Made by a program: the position numbers and the translations under genes | In this document: positions 1 to 5,655 of the stretch, piece by piece | Layout: each line of letters opens with the position of its first letter | How positions within the stretch are numbered: position 1 is the first letter of the stretch | The notes under the pieces: generated by a model | Database searches by the model: none | What the model was told of the DNA's origin: nothing | What the model saw: the letters and a program-made list of their open reading frames with translations, nothing else | Origin: a bacterium | GTDB taxonomy: Bacteria > Atribacterota > JS1 > SB-45 > 34-128 | Reading direction: 5' to 3' | NCBI GenBank assembly: GCA_018894595.1 | Contig: JAHIPN010000028.1 | Location: 1-7,547 of the forward strand | DNA length: 7,547 nucleotides

Positions 1-25
1 AACGAATTTGGGGGGTGATTAAATC

Positions 26-283
26 ATGGTAAAAAAAACGAAAATTGAAGAAATTTATAGCGGCTTACCTAAAGTTGAAACTAAGCACAAAGAAAAAGAA
101 GATAAATTTGTAAGAGTCAATTTTTATATCCGGGCAGATGAGAAGGAAAGATTGAAACAATACACTGAACAAATAGCGCCACGACATTTAAAAGTAACCC
201 AGTCAGAAGTGATCCGTTACATGGTTGAAGTATTTGACCTGGAGCAAGCTAAAAAAGACTTCTTTAAAGTTAAGGATAATTAA
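26..283 (+). CDS. small ribbon-helix-helix (CopG/ParG-like) DNA-binding protein
   Basis: This 85-aa basic protein has a disordered charged N-terminus (about residues 1-27). It is followed by a beta strand (VRVNFYI, about 29-35), a first helix (about 38-50) and a second helix opening with TQSEV (about 58-70). That order is the ribbon-helix-helix fold, which dimerises and reads DNA with the paired strands. The start is fixed by a strong SD (GGGGGTGATT) five bases before the ATG. Its stop overlaps the ATG of the methyltransferase remnant (TAATG), and the initiator gene follows 127 bp later. Family knowledge: such proteins next to plasmid rep genes act as copy-number repressors or partition/centromere-binding proteins. 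Which applies here is not visible. The fold is fairly sure and the role is inferred. Confidence 0.7.
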   Translation: MVKKTKIEEIYSGLPKVETKHKEKEDKFVRVNFYIRADEKERLKQYTEQIAPRHLKVTQSEVIRYMVEVFDLEQAKKDFFKVKDN

Positions 284-393
284 TGAAATTAGAAAATGTA
301 ATTTATAGCGGTGATAATTTAACCTGGCTAAAGAAATTTCCTGATAAATGTATTGATTTAATTTATCTTATAGATTTTGTTACTAATAAATAA
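283..393 (+). pseudogene. N-terminal remnant of a beta-class DNA methyltransferase
   Basis: A 36-codon frame starts at an ATG sharing its A with the preceding TAA stop. Its product begins with a pattern like NVIYSGDNLTWLKKFPDK followed by DLIYL. Amino-methyltransferases of the N4/N6 class characteristically have (I/L)YxGDNLxxL, then DLIYLDPPF, where DPPF is the catalytic motif. Here the match stops exactly at DLIYL; the next residues are IDFVTNK and a stop, so the catalytic motif and everything after it are missing. I read it as a truncated, non-functional end of a restriction-modification or orphan methylase gene, cut by deletion or recombination. It could still be translated by coupling. 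The resemblance is from memory of the family and could be tested by alignment. Confidence 0.6.
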
Positions 394-409
394 TACAAGA
401 GGTTAAATT

Positions 410-1915
410 GTGAATGAAAAAGACGAAAAAGAGATACGCCAAAAAGAATTAGCCTCCGTCTTAACATTGTATTATCAATCAGGATCAGCTAACCAACCCC
501 GGCTATTTAAGGTAAATGAAAAAGAAGACCAGGTATTAAAGAGCTTTTATAGACTAATAAAAAATGAAGCAAAAAAAAGAAAGATCAGGCCCTTAGAACT
601 AATAAGATATTTTGCAGAAAATAAAGATGAACTAATTGAATTCTTAGAGAAGAAAAAAATTGAACACCCTAAGTTTAAAAAAATCTATACTCATTCAGAA
701 ATAGAAAACATATTGCACAAGGTATTTAAAACTCAAAAATTAAACGACAAAGGTATGAGCATTATAAACGAGGATTTTATGGCCGGGGAAGTTAAGATTT
801 GGGAAAGCAAAGGAGTAGAGTATATTGTTAAAGCTGATGATCTTCTAAAATTTGAAGGCAGACCTCCAAAAGTGTATGTAAGCCAAATTAAAAACTTATC
901 CTTATTAATGGGCATGATACAGGAACAGCAATTTAACAATCCCGCAAAAGAAGCAAAATGTGAATTTCCATTTCCTTATTATGCGGAAAGAAGAGGTTAT
1001 TCCAAAGAAGAGATTCAACAGCAAAGGAATTTTTATAATGAATTAAGAAGAGATTTGCTTACTGGAGCTTATACGACATACAGAATTGATAAAATAATAA
1101 TTGACGGCAAGAAATATACCAGACACGGCATACCAAATTTTTACATTTTAGATGAGCCTGAAGATCCGAAAGATGCTTGGATAGTTACCTTTAATAATCC
1201 TTATTCTGACTGGGTTACAAAAATTTTAAATGGAGAGGCCGGCCAGTATTTTACTAAAAATACAAGGGCCATTGAAGACAGAAAAACTACCGAAAAACCT
1301 TATTTATTTTTATTCTATATGCAGCTTATAAAAAGAAAGAGGGCTAATTTACTTACAACCCCTGTAAAAATAGGAAACCTTTTAGAAGATATGAAAATTG
1401 ATGAGCAAATTTTAGCCAGGCCTAAGGAATGCTACAAACTTCTAAAGGAATGTTTAATTTATTTTAGTGAGCATTATCAACCGGTCCCCGAGATAGACCA
1501 ATTCTTTTTATATAATGATTTTCATAAAACAAAAACGGTAAAATTACCGTTGTATATATCGGAAGCATTTGAAAAATATAGCTATACAGACTTTAAAGAC
1601 CTTATAAAAGCAATAGGTATAAAAGACATAAGGGAAGCATTTATTAGTTTTAAAAGACCACATATTAAGCCAAAAAAATTAAAATTAAACGAAGAAGAAA
1701 AGGAGATTTTAGAGAGAACTTTAAAATGGTTTAATGGCCAGGTAACAAAGATTCCTCTTAAGGATCAGGAAAGCATGCTAGGAATGTATATTAAAAAAAT
1801 AGGTTACGAGAATTATAAAAAATTTTTTGAACTAGAGGCTAACAAACTTGAAGCCAACGCAGTGGAGTTTTTAACCAAAGTTTTACCAGACAAAGTAAAA
1901 TTTACCACACATTAG
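410..1915 (+). CDS. probable plasmid replication initiator protein
   Basis: This 501-aa, lysine-rich soluble protein has no signal or membrane segment. The GTG start at 410 has AAGAGG seven bases upstream. The N-terminal 80 residues are helical and charged. Residues about 295-355 (YLFLFYMQLIKRKR, then TTPVKIGNLLEDM and an amphipathic helix) look like the winged-helix DNA-binding domain of plasmid Rep proteins, preceded by a TRHGIPNFYIL strand region (237-247). The strongest evidence is positional: the stop codon lies inside the first of a set of 32-bp direct repeats with DnaA-box-like sequence, the usual place for iterons. I could not assign it to a named Rep family. No metal-nicking HUH or Tyr motif typical of rolling-circle Reps was seen, so theta replication is the better guess. 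Confidence 0.6.
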   Translation: MNEKDEKEIRQKELASVLTLYYQSGSANQPRLFKVNEKEDQVLKSFYRLIKNEAKKRKIRPLELIRYFAENKDELIEFLEKKKIEHPKFKKIYTHSEIENILHKVFKTQKLNDKGMSIINEDFMAGEVKIWESKGVEYIVKADDLLKFEGRPPKVYVSQIKNLSLLMGMIQEQQFNNPAKEAKCEFPFPYYAERRGYSKEEIQQQRNFYNELRRDLLTGAYTTYRIDKIIIDGKKYTRHGIPNFYILDEPEDPKDAWIVTFNNPYSDWVTKILNGEAGQYFTKNTRAIEDRKTTEKPYLFLFYMQLIKRKRANLLTTPVKIGNLLEDMKIDEQILARPKECYKLLKECLIYFSEHYQPVPEIDQFFLYNDFHKTKTVKLPLYISEAFEKYSYTDFKDLIKAIGIKDIREAFISFKRPHIKPKKLKLNEEEKEILERTLKWFNGQVTKIPLKDQESMLGMYIKKIGYENYKKFFELEANKLEANAVEFLTKVLPDKVKFTTH

Positions 1916-1990
1916 CAACAAAATAAGTAGATTTATCCCCACATTAGCAACAAAATAAGTAGATTTATCCCCACATTAGCAACAAAATAA
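1908..1990 (+). repeat. 32-bp direct repeats (putative iterons), 2.6 copies
   Basis: Two identical 32-bp units start at 1908 and 1940, and a third, partial unit starts at 1972 and matches for 19 bp before diverging. Each begins CACATTAGCAACAAAATAA. The junctions contain TTATCCCCA at 1933-1941 and 1965-1973, one mismatch from the DnaA box TTATCCACA. The first unit overlaps the last codons and stop of the initiator gene. A 32-bp pitch is about three helical turns, so bound initiators would sit on one face of the DNA. The repeats are directly seen; the iteron role is inferred. Confidence 0.85.
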
Positions 1991-2060
1991 AATATCCCAA
2001 AAACCCTTAAATTACGCTTAAACTCGAGCTTATTTAGGCTTTTTAAGGGAGTTGTCAACA

Positions 2061-2095
2061 GTAATACTAAATATTAGGTATTACTAAATATTAGG
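2061..2095. repeat. 14-bp direct repeat inside an inverted repeat, 17-bp pitch
   Basis: TACTAAATATTAGG occurs at 2065-2078 and again at 2082-2095. The arms GTAATAC (2061-2067) and GTATTAC (2078-2084) are perfect inverted repeats, so the block can be read as a dimeric operator or a second iteron type. It lies 71 bp after the 32-bp repeats. A small dyad GTTG-T-CAAC sits just before it at 2051-2059. A role in initiator or RHH-protein binding is inferred. Confidence 0.65.
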
Positions 2096-2182
2096 AGACT
2101 AAAAGAGATTTTAGGTTTTTTATATTTTAAGAAGAAGAAAGCAGCTAAAAGAAATTAAAAAAGATTTTTAAAGGTAGGACTA

Positions 2183-2191
2183 ATATCCACA
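2183..2191 (+). promoter_or_regulatory. DnaA-box-like sequence
   Basis: ATATCCACA matches the DnaA consensus TTATCCACA at eight of nine positions. It lies downstream of the AT-rich part of the origin region and three bases after a GTAGGAC motif. A single 9-mer is weak evidence; its location is what makes it credible. Confidence 0.45.
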
Positions 2192-2312
2192 GTGAACTTT
2201 TTTGAAAGCTCCTACTGCAGCGGGTTTTATTGCCTGTTGAAAAGCGCTAATATTCTATTAAGATTATATAAAGATATTACTAGGCAGATTCTTTTGTGGT
2301 GAGCCAGCTTCT

Positions 2313-2318
2313 TATAAT
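2313..2318 (+). promoter_or_regulatory. possible -10 element upstream of the nuclease-like gene
   Basis: A perfect TATAAT lies 42 bp before the TTG start of the next gene. No good -35 is present: the best at acceptable spacing is TTCTTT at 2289-2294 with an 18-bp spacer. Treat as a weak promoter candidate. Confidence 0.3.
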
Positions 2319-2360
2319 CTTTTATATATAGATATACTAATATGCCCCCAGGAGTTTGAA

Positions 2361-3359
2361 TTGAATAATAACTGGTTAGACATAGCAAAAAACCGGGTAA
2401 AAAAAATATTAAGAGAAAGAAGGGTTTGTTGCGGAAAACAATTGGAAGCAAAAATAAGCGAAGCAGGGCCCAACAACCTTAGAGCAGAACCTGACTTTGT
2501 AAGCGAAGCTTTAAAAATATTAGTAAAAAGCAAAGAAATTAAAATAAATTATTATGAATTAGAAAGAAATAAAATAAAATTTTACTTGCCAAAAGATTTT
2601 GATTTGAATTTTGAGGAAGACAAGAAAAGATACATTTTTATAACAAGCCTTTATAAAAAATATAGAGAAATAGCAACTATTCAAAAATATTGTGGAGCCG
2701 TGCTAGAAAAAATAGTCCAAAAAGCTGTACTAAAAACTAAATACCGCTGTTTGGGGGGCCCAGGAAAGAGTACTAATAGGTTAGTTATTAATGGAAGAGA
2801 AATAAAAGGTGATATTGACTTAATACTTTTTGGCAAAGAAAAAGAGATCCTGGGAGTAGAATGCAAAAATAAAAGAGAGTGGTTTAATCCACACTCAAAG
2901 GATATTTGGGAAATTATAGAAAAATGTGTTAACAACAAAGCACTACCGGTCATAATAGCTAGGAAATTTACATATGGTACTAGAATTATTTTTAAAAATT
3001 TAGGGGTATTAGGATTTGAAACCCATAACCAGTATTTTTTACCGAGTTTAGAAAATGAGATGAAGGATATAAGACATAAAGATGGTCTAGGGTTTGCAGA
3101 TATTAGATTTAAAGATAAACCAGAGAAAAGATATATAACATTTTTTGATAGTATTGTGAAATCACAGGAGGAGCCCTATAGAAATAAATTTTTTTCATGC
3201 TTGGATTTACTAAAGGAATATTCTAAACAATTAAGTCAGGAAATTAGTTATAAAGAAAGAGATAGATTGTTTTTTGACTTGTTAAGGGAGATTGGATTAA
3301 TAGAAAAAGAAAAGTATGATTTTGATGAAGATTTTGATGATCGAAATAGCTATTTTTAA
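2361..3359 (+). CDS. orphan PD-(D/E)XK nuclease-like protein with N-terminal winged-helix-like region
   Basis: This 332-aa soluble protein starts at TTG, chosen because AGGAG lies six bases upstream. Residues about 10-78 (helices, then FVSEALKILVKSKEIK and a beta hairpin ending KIKFYLP) resemble a winged-helix domain. The nuclease core is the GDIDLIL stretch (150-156) followed about 12 residues later by GVECKNK (165-171), preceded by a helix containing E116. This is the PD-(D/E)XK pattern with D153, E167 and K169 as predicted metal-binding/catalytic residues, seen in restriction enzymes, Holliday-junction resolvases and defence nucleases. The C-terminal 70 residues are helical and end in a very acidic tail (DFDEDFDD). 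No partner methylase is adjacent; only the dead remnant at 283-393 exists. The substrate is unknown; defence cargo is a guess. Confidence 0.65.
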   Translation: MNNNWLDIAKNRVKKILRERRVCCGKQLEAKISEAGPNNLRAEPDFVSEALKILVKSKEIKINYYELERNKIKFYLPKDFDLNFEEDKKRYIFITSLYKKYREIATIQKYCGAVLEKIVQKAVLKTKYRCLGGPGKSTNRLVINGREIKGDIDLILFGKEKEILGVECKNKREWFNPHSKDIWEIIEKCVNNKALPVIIARKFTYGTRIIFKNLGVLGFETHNQYFLPSLENEMKDIRHKDGLGFADIRFKDKPEKRYITFFDSIVKSQEEPYRNKFFSCLDLLKEYSKQLSQEISYKERDRLFFDLLREIGLIEKEKYDFDEDFDDRNSYF

Positions 3360-3434
3360 ATAATAATTAATATACAAACGTTAAAATTTTTTAGTTATTT
3401 TTAGTGTATAAATACTGATTTTATTTCATATATC

Positions 3435-3451
3435 AAAAGCCCTGTTATACA
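3435..3451 (+). promoter_or_regulatory. extended -10 promoter candidate for the recombinase gene
   Basis: TGTTATACA at 3443-3451 fits an extended -10 (TGnTATAnn) and lies about 40 bp before the recombinase ATG. The preceding bases AAAAGCCC, and the motif itself through TATAC, recur at 5515-5531 with one extra C, which supports a functional element. The -35 is poor (TTTCAT at 3424-3429). Confidence 0.45.
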
Positions 3452-3492
3452 ATACCTATTATTCGCATATTAGGAACTAAAGGGGATCTTTT

Positions 3493-4071
3493 ATGAAATT
3501 TACCAGGAGAAAAAAACTTCCGGTAGTCTTAGAGCCAGCTGAAGCCCAAAAACTTATAAAACAACCCAACAGAAGATATATCACCGGCATACGCAATAAA
3601 GCCATTATTCTTGTGATGTTGAATATGGGCCTTAGGGTATCAGAGACAACAGATCTAAAGCCTGGCAGTATTAACCTTACCAGCAGGAAACTGAGGGTTG
3701 TTAATGGTAAAGGAGGGGTAGACAGGGATCTAGTTATCCCGGTCGGGATTGAAGAAACTTTAATGCAGTGGAAAGGCAGGAAACCCAGGGGAACAAAATA
3801 CTTTTTTACTACCCTTAAAGGCAAGCAATTAAGTACCAGGTATTTATGTGAGATGGTTAAAAGATATGGCCGAAAAGCTAAAATAGATAAGATCATAAGC
3901 CCACATACCCTAAGGCATACTTTCGCTACCGAATACTACAGGCAGACCAAAGATATCGAGACCCTGAGAAGAATCCTGGGACACTCTGATATAAGCACAA
4001 CTACTATCTATATTACCCTGGCCAACATAGATGTAGAAAAGGGGATGAATGAGTTTAGAATCATAGCGTAA
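3493..4071 (+). CDS. tyrosine recombinase (XerC/D-type integrase), catalytic domain only
   Basis: This 192-aa protein shows the full active-site set of phage-integrase/Xer recombinases: Arg48 in GLRVSE, Lys73 in NGKGG, His138 and Arg141 in HTLRH, His164 in GHSD, and nucleophile Tyr173 in TTIYIT. These enzymes cut and rejoin DNA through a 3'-phosphotyrosine link. Typical Xer proteins are about 300 aa with an N-terminal SAM-like core-binding domain; that domain is absent here, leaving only a short basic leader (MKFTRRKK). The ATG is well placed, with AGGGG seven bases upstream, so truncation by misannotation is unlikely. Plausible jobs are plasmid dimer resolution or cassette integration/excision. 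A dif-like sequence lies about 30 bp after the stop. Family is certain; role is inferred. Confidence 0.92.
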   Translation: MKFTRRKKLPVVLEPAEAQKLIKQPNRRYITGIRNKAIILVMLNMGLRVSETTDLKPGSINLTSRKLRVVNGKGGVDRDLVIPVGIEETLMQWKGRKPRGTKYFFTTLKGKQLSTRYLCEMVKRYGRKAKIDKIISPHTLRHTFATEYYRQTKDIETLRRILGHSDISTTTIYITLANIDVEKGMNEFRIIA

Positions 4072-4102
4072 TTTGTTACCAGACGCTTTTAAAGGCACTT
4101 TT

Positions 4103-4127
4103 ACGCCACATAATTGTTATGTTGATG
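4103..4127. other. weak dif/Xer-like inverted repeat after the recombinase gene
   Basis: ACATAA and TTATGT form a perfect 6-bp inverted repeat with three bases between (4108-4122). The right side, TTATGTTGATG, agrees with the E. coli dif arm TTATGTTAAAT at eight of eleven positions. The central spacer is only 3 bp, whereas Xer sites have 6-8, so it is not canonical. The adjacent palindrome GTAAATTTAC (4127-4136) may be part of the same site. Position next to the recombinase is the main reason to list it. Confidence 0.3.
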
Positions 4128-4214
4128 TAAATTTACCTTAAAAAGCTAAAATCGAAATTTAGGGGTCAAAAATTAATAAGAAAGTAATAAAAATAAAATA
4201 CTTTATAATGTATT

Positions 4215-4255
4215 AGTTTTATTGGATATAATAAAAACCAATACTAAACTTTTTT
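4215..4255 (+). terminator. terminator-like hairpin after the recombinase gene
   Basis: AGTTT (4215-4219) plus TATTGG (4220-4225) pairs with CCAATA (4238-4243) plus AAACT (4246-4250). This gives an 11-bp stem with a two-base bulge and a 12-nt loop, followed at once by a T-run (4250-4255). It is AT-rich but has the intrinsic-terminator layout. The loop also contains TATAAT (4227-4232), so the same dyad could instead be an operator over the promoter of the next gene. Confidence 0.5.
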
Positions 4256-4284
4256 ATTATGAAGTATAGGTACCTTACAATCTT

Positions 4285-5154
4285 ATGAAAAATTTAAACA
4301 AATTAAAAATTTTAATAATTTGGTTAATACTTCTTACAATCACCTGCTTTTTTCTGGTTGGTTTTGATAAATCAGAATCAAATAGTGAAGCTGAAAATGA
4401 AGAAACCTACAACATTGACGATTCTGAGAAAACCGTTGAAGAATTAAATACACAATTTGAAGAATTGAATACACAAATGGAAGAATATTTAAAAGATTTA
4501 GAATTAGATCACCTTAAAAGCCAGGAAGATTTAAAATCCCTGCAAAAGGAAGGGCAATATTTAGATATTTTTATTTATATAGCAATTATACTTGCAGGAG
4601 CAACATTAGCATACGCTATTTTAAGTCTCAAATATCCTCGAAGTGAAACAAAAGAGAAAAAATTCTTTTTTAATACTTTGCTTAGCGGATTAAAATCAGG
4701 ATCAATCAAAACTACTGATGACCTAATAAACATCTATAAGGGTATAGCAACATTTGGTCCTGAAGATAAAAAATACAGACTTGGACTAAATAAGTGGTTA
4801 AGAGAATTTTTAGCAGGTCTAATATCTAAAAGTTTAGATGATTCACTAGAGTACAAGGAAATAATTGATTTTAAAAATAAAATATCTAAATTTATAAAAG
4901 AGAATGAAAAAATTTCTCCATATTCGGATTTACAAGAAATTGAAAGAAACATTTTTCAAGATATATTATCCTACATTAAAAACAGTGACGTAGGATCAAT
5001 AAATCAAAAACTCAAAGAATTAAGTAGTATTATTCAAACTAGAAAATACGAAACGGATAGAAGTAAAAAAATAAATAAATATTCTGTACCAATTGCAATT
5101 ACGGGATTAGTACTTACCATAATATTTGGCCTAGTTGCAATTTTTAAGTATTAA
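4285..5154 (+). CDS. three-helix membrane protein with coiled coil, unknown function
   Basis: This 289-aa protein is of a type I cannot name. Residues 8-26 form a hydrophobic segment (signal anchor or uncleaved signal). Residues 30-48 are acidic. Residues 48-90 are a probable coiled coil with a repeated EELNTQ heptad-like unit. Residues 92-114 form a second membrane helix, 115-265 a charged mostly helical domain (SGLKSGSIKTTDDLINIYKG at 134-153), and 267-287 a third membrane helix near the C-terminus. With two helices before it, the large domain probably faces the cytoplasm, but topology is not proven. The ATG has no clear SD (only TAGG 14 bases upstream), unlike neighbouring genes. It stands alone, following a terminator-like hairpin and preceding the palindrome array. 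A cargo or defence-type membrane effector is possible but unsupported. Confidence 0.7.
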   Translation: MKNLNKLKILIIWLILLTITCFFLVGFDKSESNSEAENEETYNIDDSEKTVEELNTQFEELNTQMEEYLKDLELDHLKSQEDLKSLQKEGQYLDIFIYIAIILAGATLAYAILSLKYPRSETKEKKFFFNTLLSGLKSGSIKTTDDLINIYKGIATFGPEDKKYRLGLNKWLREFLAGLISKSLDDSLEYKEIIDFKNKISKFIKENEKISPYSDLQEIERNIFQDILSYIKNSDVGSINQKLKELSSIIQTRKYETDRSKKINKYSVPIAITGLVLTIIFGLVAIFKY

Positions 5155-5178
5155 TTAAATGAAACGTCCTATAAATTT

Positions 5179-5241
5179 TAATAGTGAACTATTACTGTAT
5201 GTGGTATTAGTTGTGGGCCCGCTGAGTACAATATGTGGTAT
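5179..5241. repeat. TATGTGGTAT direct repeat (34-bp pitch) and preceding dyad
   Basis: TATGTGGTAT occurs at 5198-5207 and 5232-5241, 34 bp apart, with the palindrome GGGCCC (5215-5220) between them. Just before lies TAATAGT-GA-ACTATTA (5179-5194), a perfect 7-bp inverted repeat with a 2-bp centre. The short-repeat, GC-palindrome, short-repeat pattern foreshadows the GTAGGAC array downstream at the same pitch. Confidence 0.7.
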
Positions 5242-5274
5242 CCGGTCCAGCTGCAGCATGTACCATATGTTGTA
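5227..5274. repeat. 14-bp-stem hairpin with 20-nt loop
   Basis: TACAATATGTGGTA (5227-5240) pairs along its full length with TACCATATGTTGTA (5261-5274) if two G-U wobbles are allowed. The 20-nt loop contains CCGGTCC and the 8-bp palindrome GCTGCAGC. Wobble-type mismatches with no broken pair suggest the structure may matter as RNA or single-stranded DNA. Confidence 0.7.
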
Positions 5275-5284
5275 AATATAAAAT

Positions 5285-5424
5285 GTCCTACTCCTGCAGC
5301 TGGATATCTTAATAATTGTAGGACAGTTTCAGGACCGGCCGAAACAATTTGTAGGACAAATTAATCTCCGGAGATTAATTTTTGTAGGACAAGATCTCCG
5401 GCGCCGGTCCGGGAGAAGTAGGAC
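5285..5424 (+). repeat. phased GTAGGAC motif array with palindromic spacers
   Basis: GTAGGAC occurs at 5318-5324, 5351-5357, 5384-5390 and 5418-5424, and its reverse complement GTCCTAC at 5285-5291, so steps are 33, 33, 33 and 34 bp. The wider context is roughly TTTGTAGGACA. Each 26-27-bp spacer from 5325 on is itself symmetric. The first has stem GTTTC/GAAAC around a CGGCCG core. The second is a perfect 24-bp palindrome (5358-5381). The third has TCTCC/GGAGA around the perfect palindrome CCGGCGCCGG (5398-5407). The motif is a dyad around AGG (GT-AGG-AC). No CRISPR-length repeat is present. Iteron, centromere-like site or recombination site are all possible. Confidence 0.8.
5358..5381. repeat. 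perfect 24-bp palindrome
   Basis: The two 12-bp halves are exact reverse complements, meeting at the centre CTCCGGAG with AT-rich arms. It fills almost the whole spacer between two GTAGGAC motifs. It could extrude as a cruciform or bind a dimeric protein. Confidence 0.9.
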
Positions 5425-5483
5425 TTAAATTAAATAGTAGAAAAGGATCTAAATAAATTAACAAACCCCACGCCCCTAACCCC

Positions 5484-5519
5484 CTTTTTTAAATTCGCAA
5501 ACGACTCATTTTAAAAAAG
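5484..5519. repeat. 10-bp AT-rich inverted repeat, possible terminator
   Basis: CTTTTTTAAA (5484-5493) and TTTAAAAAAG (5510-5519) are perfect reverse complements separated by 16 nt, and are flanked by C-rich runs on both sides. An A/T-only stem is weak as an intrinsic terminator. It directly abuts the promoter-like element at 5525. Confidence 0.45.
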
Positions 5520-5532
5520 CCCCTGTTATACT
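5515..5532 (+). promoter_or_regulatory. extended -10 promoter candidate within the intergenic region
   Basis: TGTTATACT (5524-5532) fits TGnTATAnT. The preceding 17 bases match the promoter-like sequence before the recombinase gene (3435-3450) except for one extra C. No recognisable -35 is present. It would drive transcription through the large hairpin, the oriT-like block and the terminator-like element, none of which holds a convincing gene. Confidence 0.45.
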
Positions 5533-5560
5533 TTATTTTACTATTCTGCTAAAATTTACT

Positions 5561-5619
5561 CCTGTGCATTTGTTGAAAACCCGGCTACTGGCTGCCAAGT
5601 TTCCAACAGCCCACACAGG
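5561..5619. repeat. large two-part imperfect hairpin
   Basis: The outer stem is CCTGTG/CACAGG (5561-5566, 5614-5619). After a 4/5-nt internal loop comes a 10-bp stem with one mismatch, TGTTGAAAAC/GTTTCCAACA (5571-5580, 5599-5608). GGC/GCC can pair inside the loop. Such structures occur in plasmid single-strand origins, oriT regions and structured RNAs; the sequence does not decide which. Confidence 0.6.
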
Positions 5620-5655
5620 CTACAGTACAAAAAAATCCACTCCCCCTATTAGTAT

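Larger units (their letters stand above)
1908..2230. other. putative plasmid replication origin region
   Basis: This non-coding stretch follows the initiator gene. It contains in order: the 32-bp iterons; a dispersed inverted repeat CCCTTAAA/TTTAAGGG (2004-2011 and 2042-2049); a repeat pair (2061-2095); a strongly AT-rich segment (about 2100-2175) that could be the unwinding element; GTAGGAC (2174-2180); and a DnaA-box-like site (2183-2191). A TCCTAC (2210-2215) faces the GTAGGAC in inverted orientation. Iterons, DnaA boxes and an AT-rich segment together are the classic theta-origin layout. No experiment or database match supports it. Confidence 0.55.

Noticed and set aside
2681..2953. Minus-strand open frame over the nuclease-like gene
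   Set aside because: Low-complexity Ser/Leu/Pro shadow opposite the intact nuclease motif.
3376..3387. AAACGTTAAAAT as a third, inverted copy of the 42-bp repeat core
   Set aside because: Only 12 AT-rich bases match copy 1 and the match is broken in copy 2; chance is adequate.
3477..3896. Minus-strand open frame of 139 codons
   Set aside because: It lies antisense to the recombinase, whose full catalytic motif set proves the + strand frame; no SD or recognisable domain.
5285..5424. CRISPR array
   Set aside because: Pitch is constant but the conserved part is only about 7-12 bp, spacers are palindromic rather than unique random sequence, and no cas gene is present.
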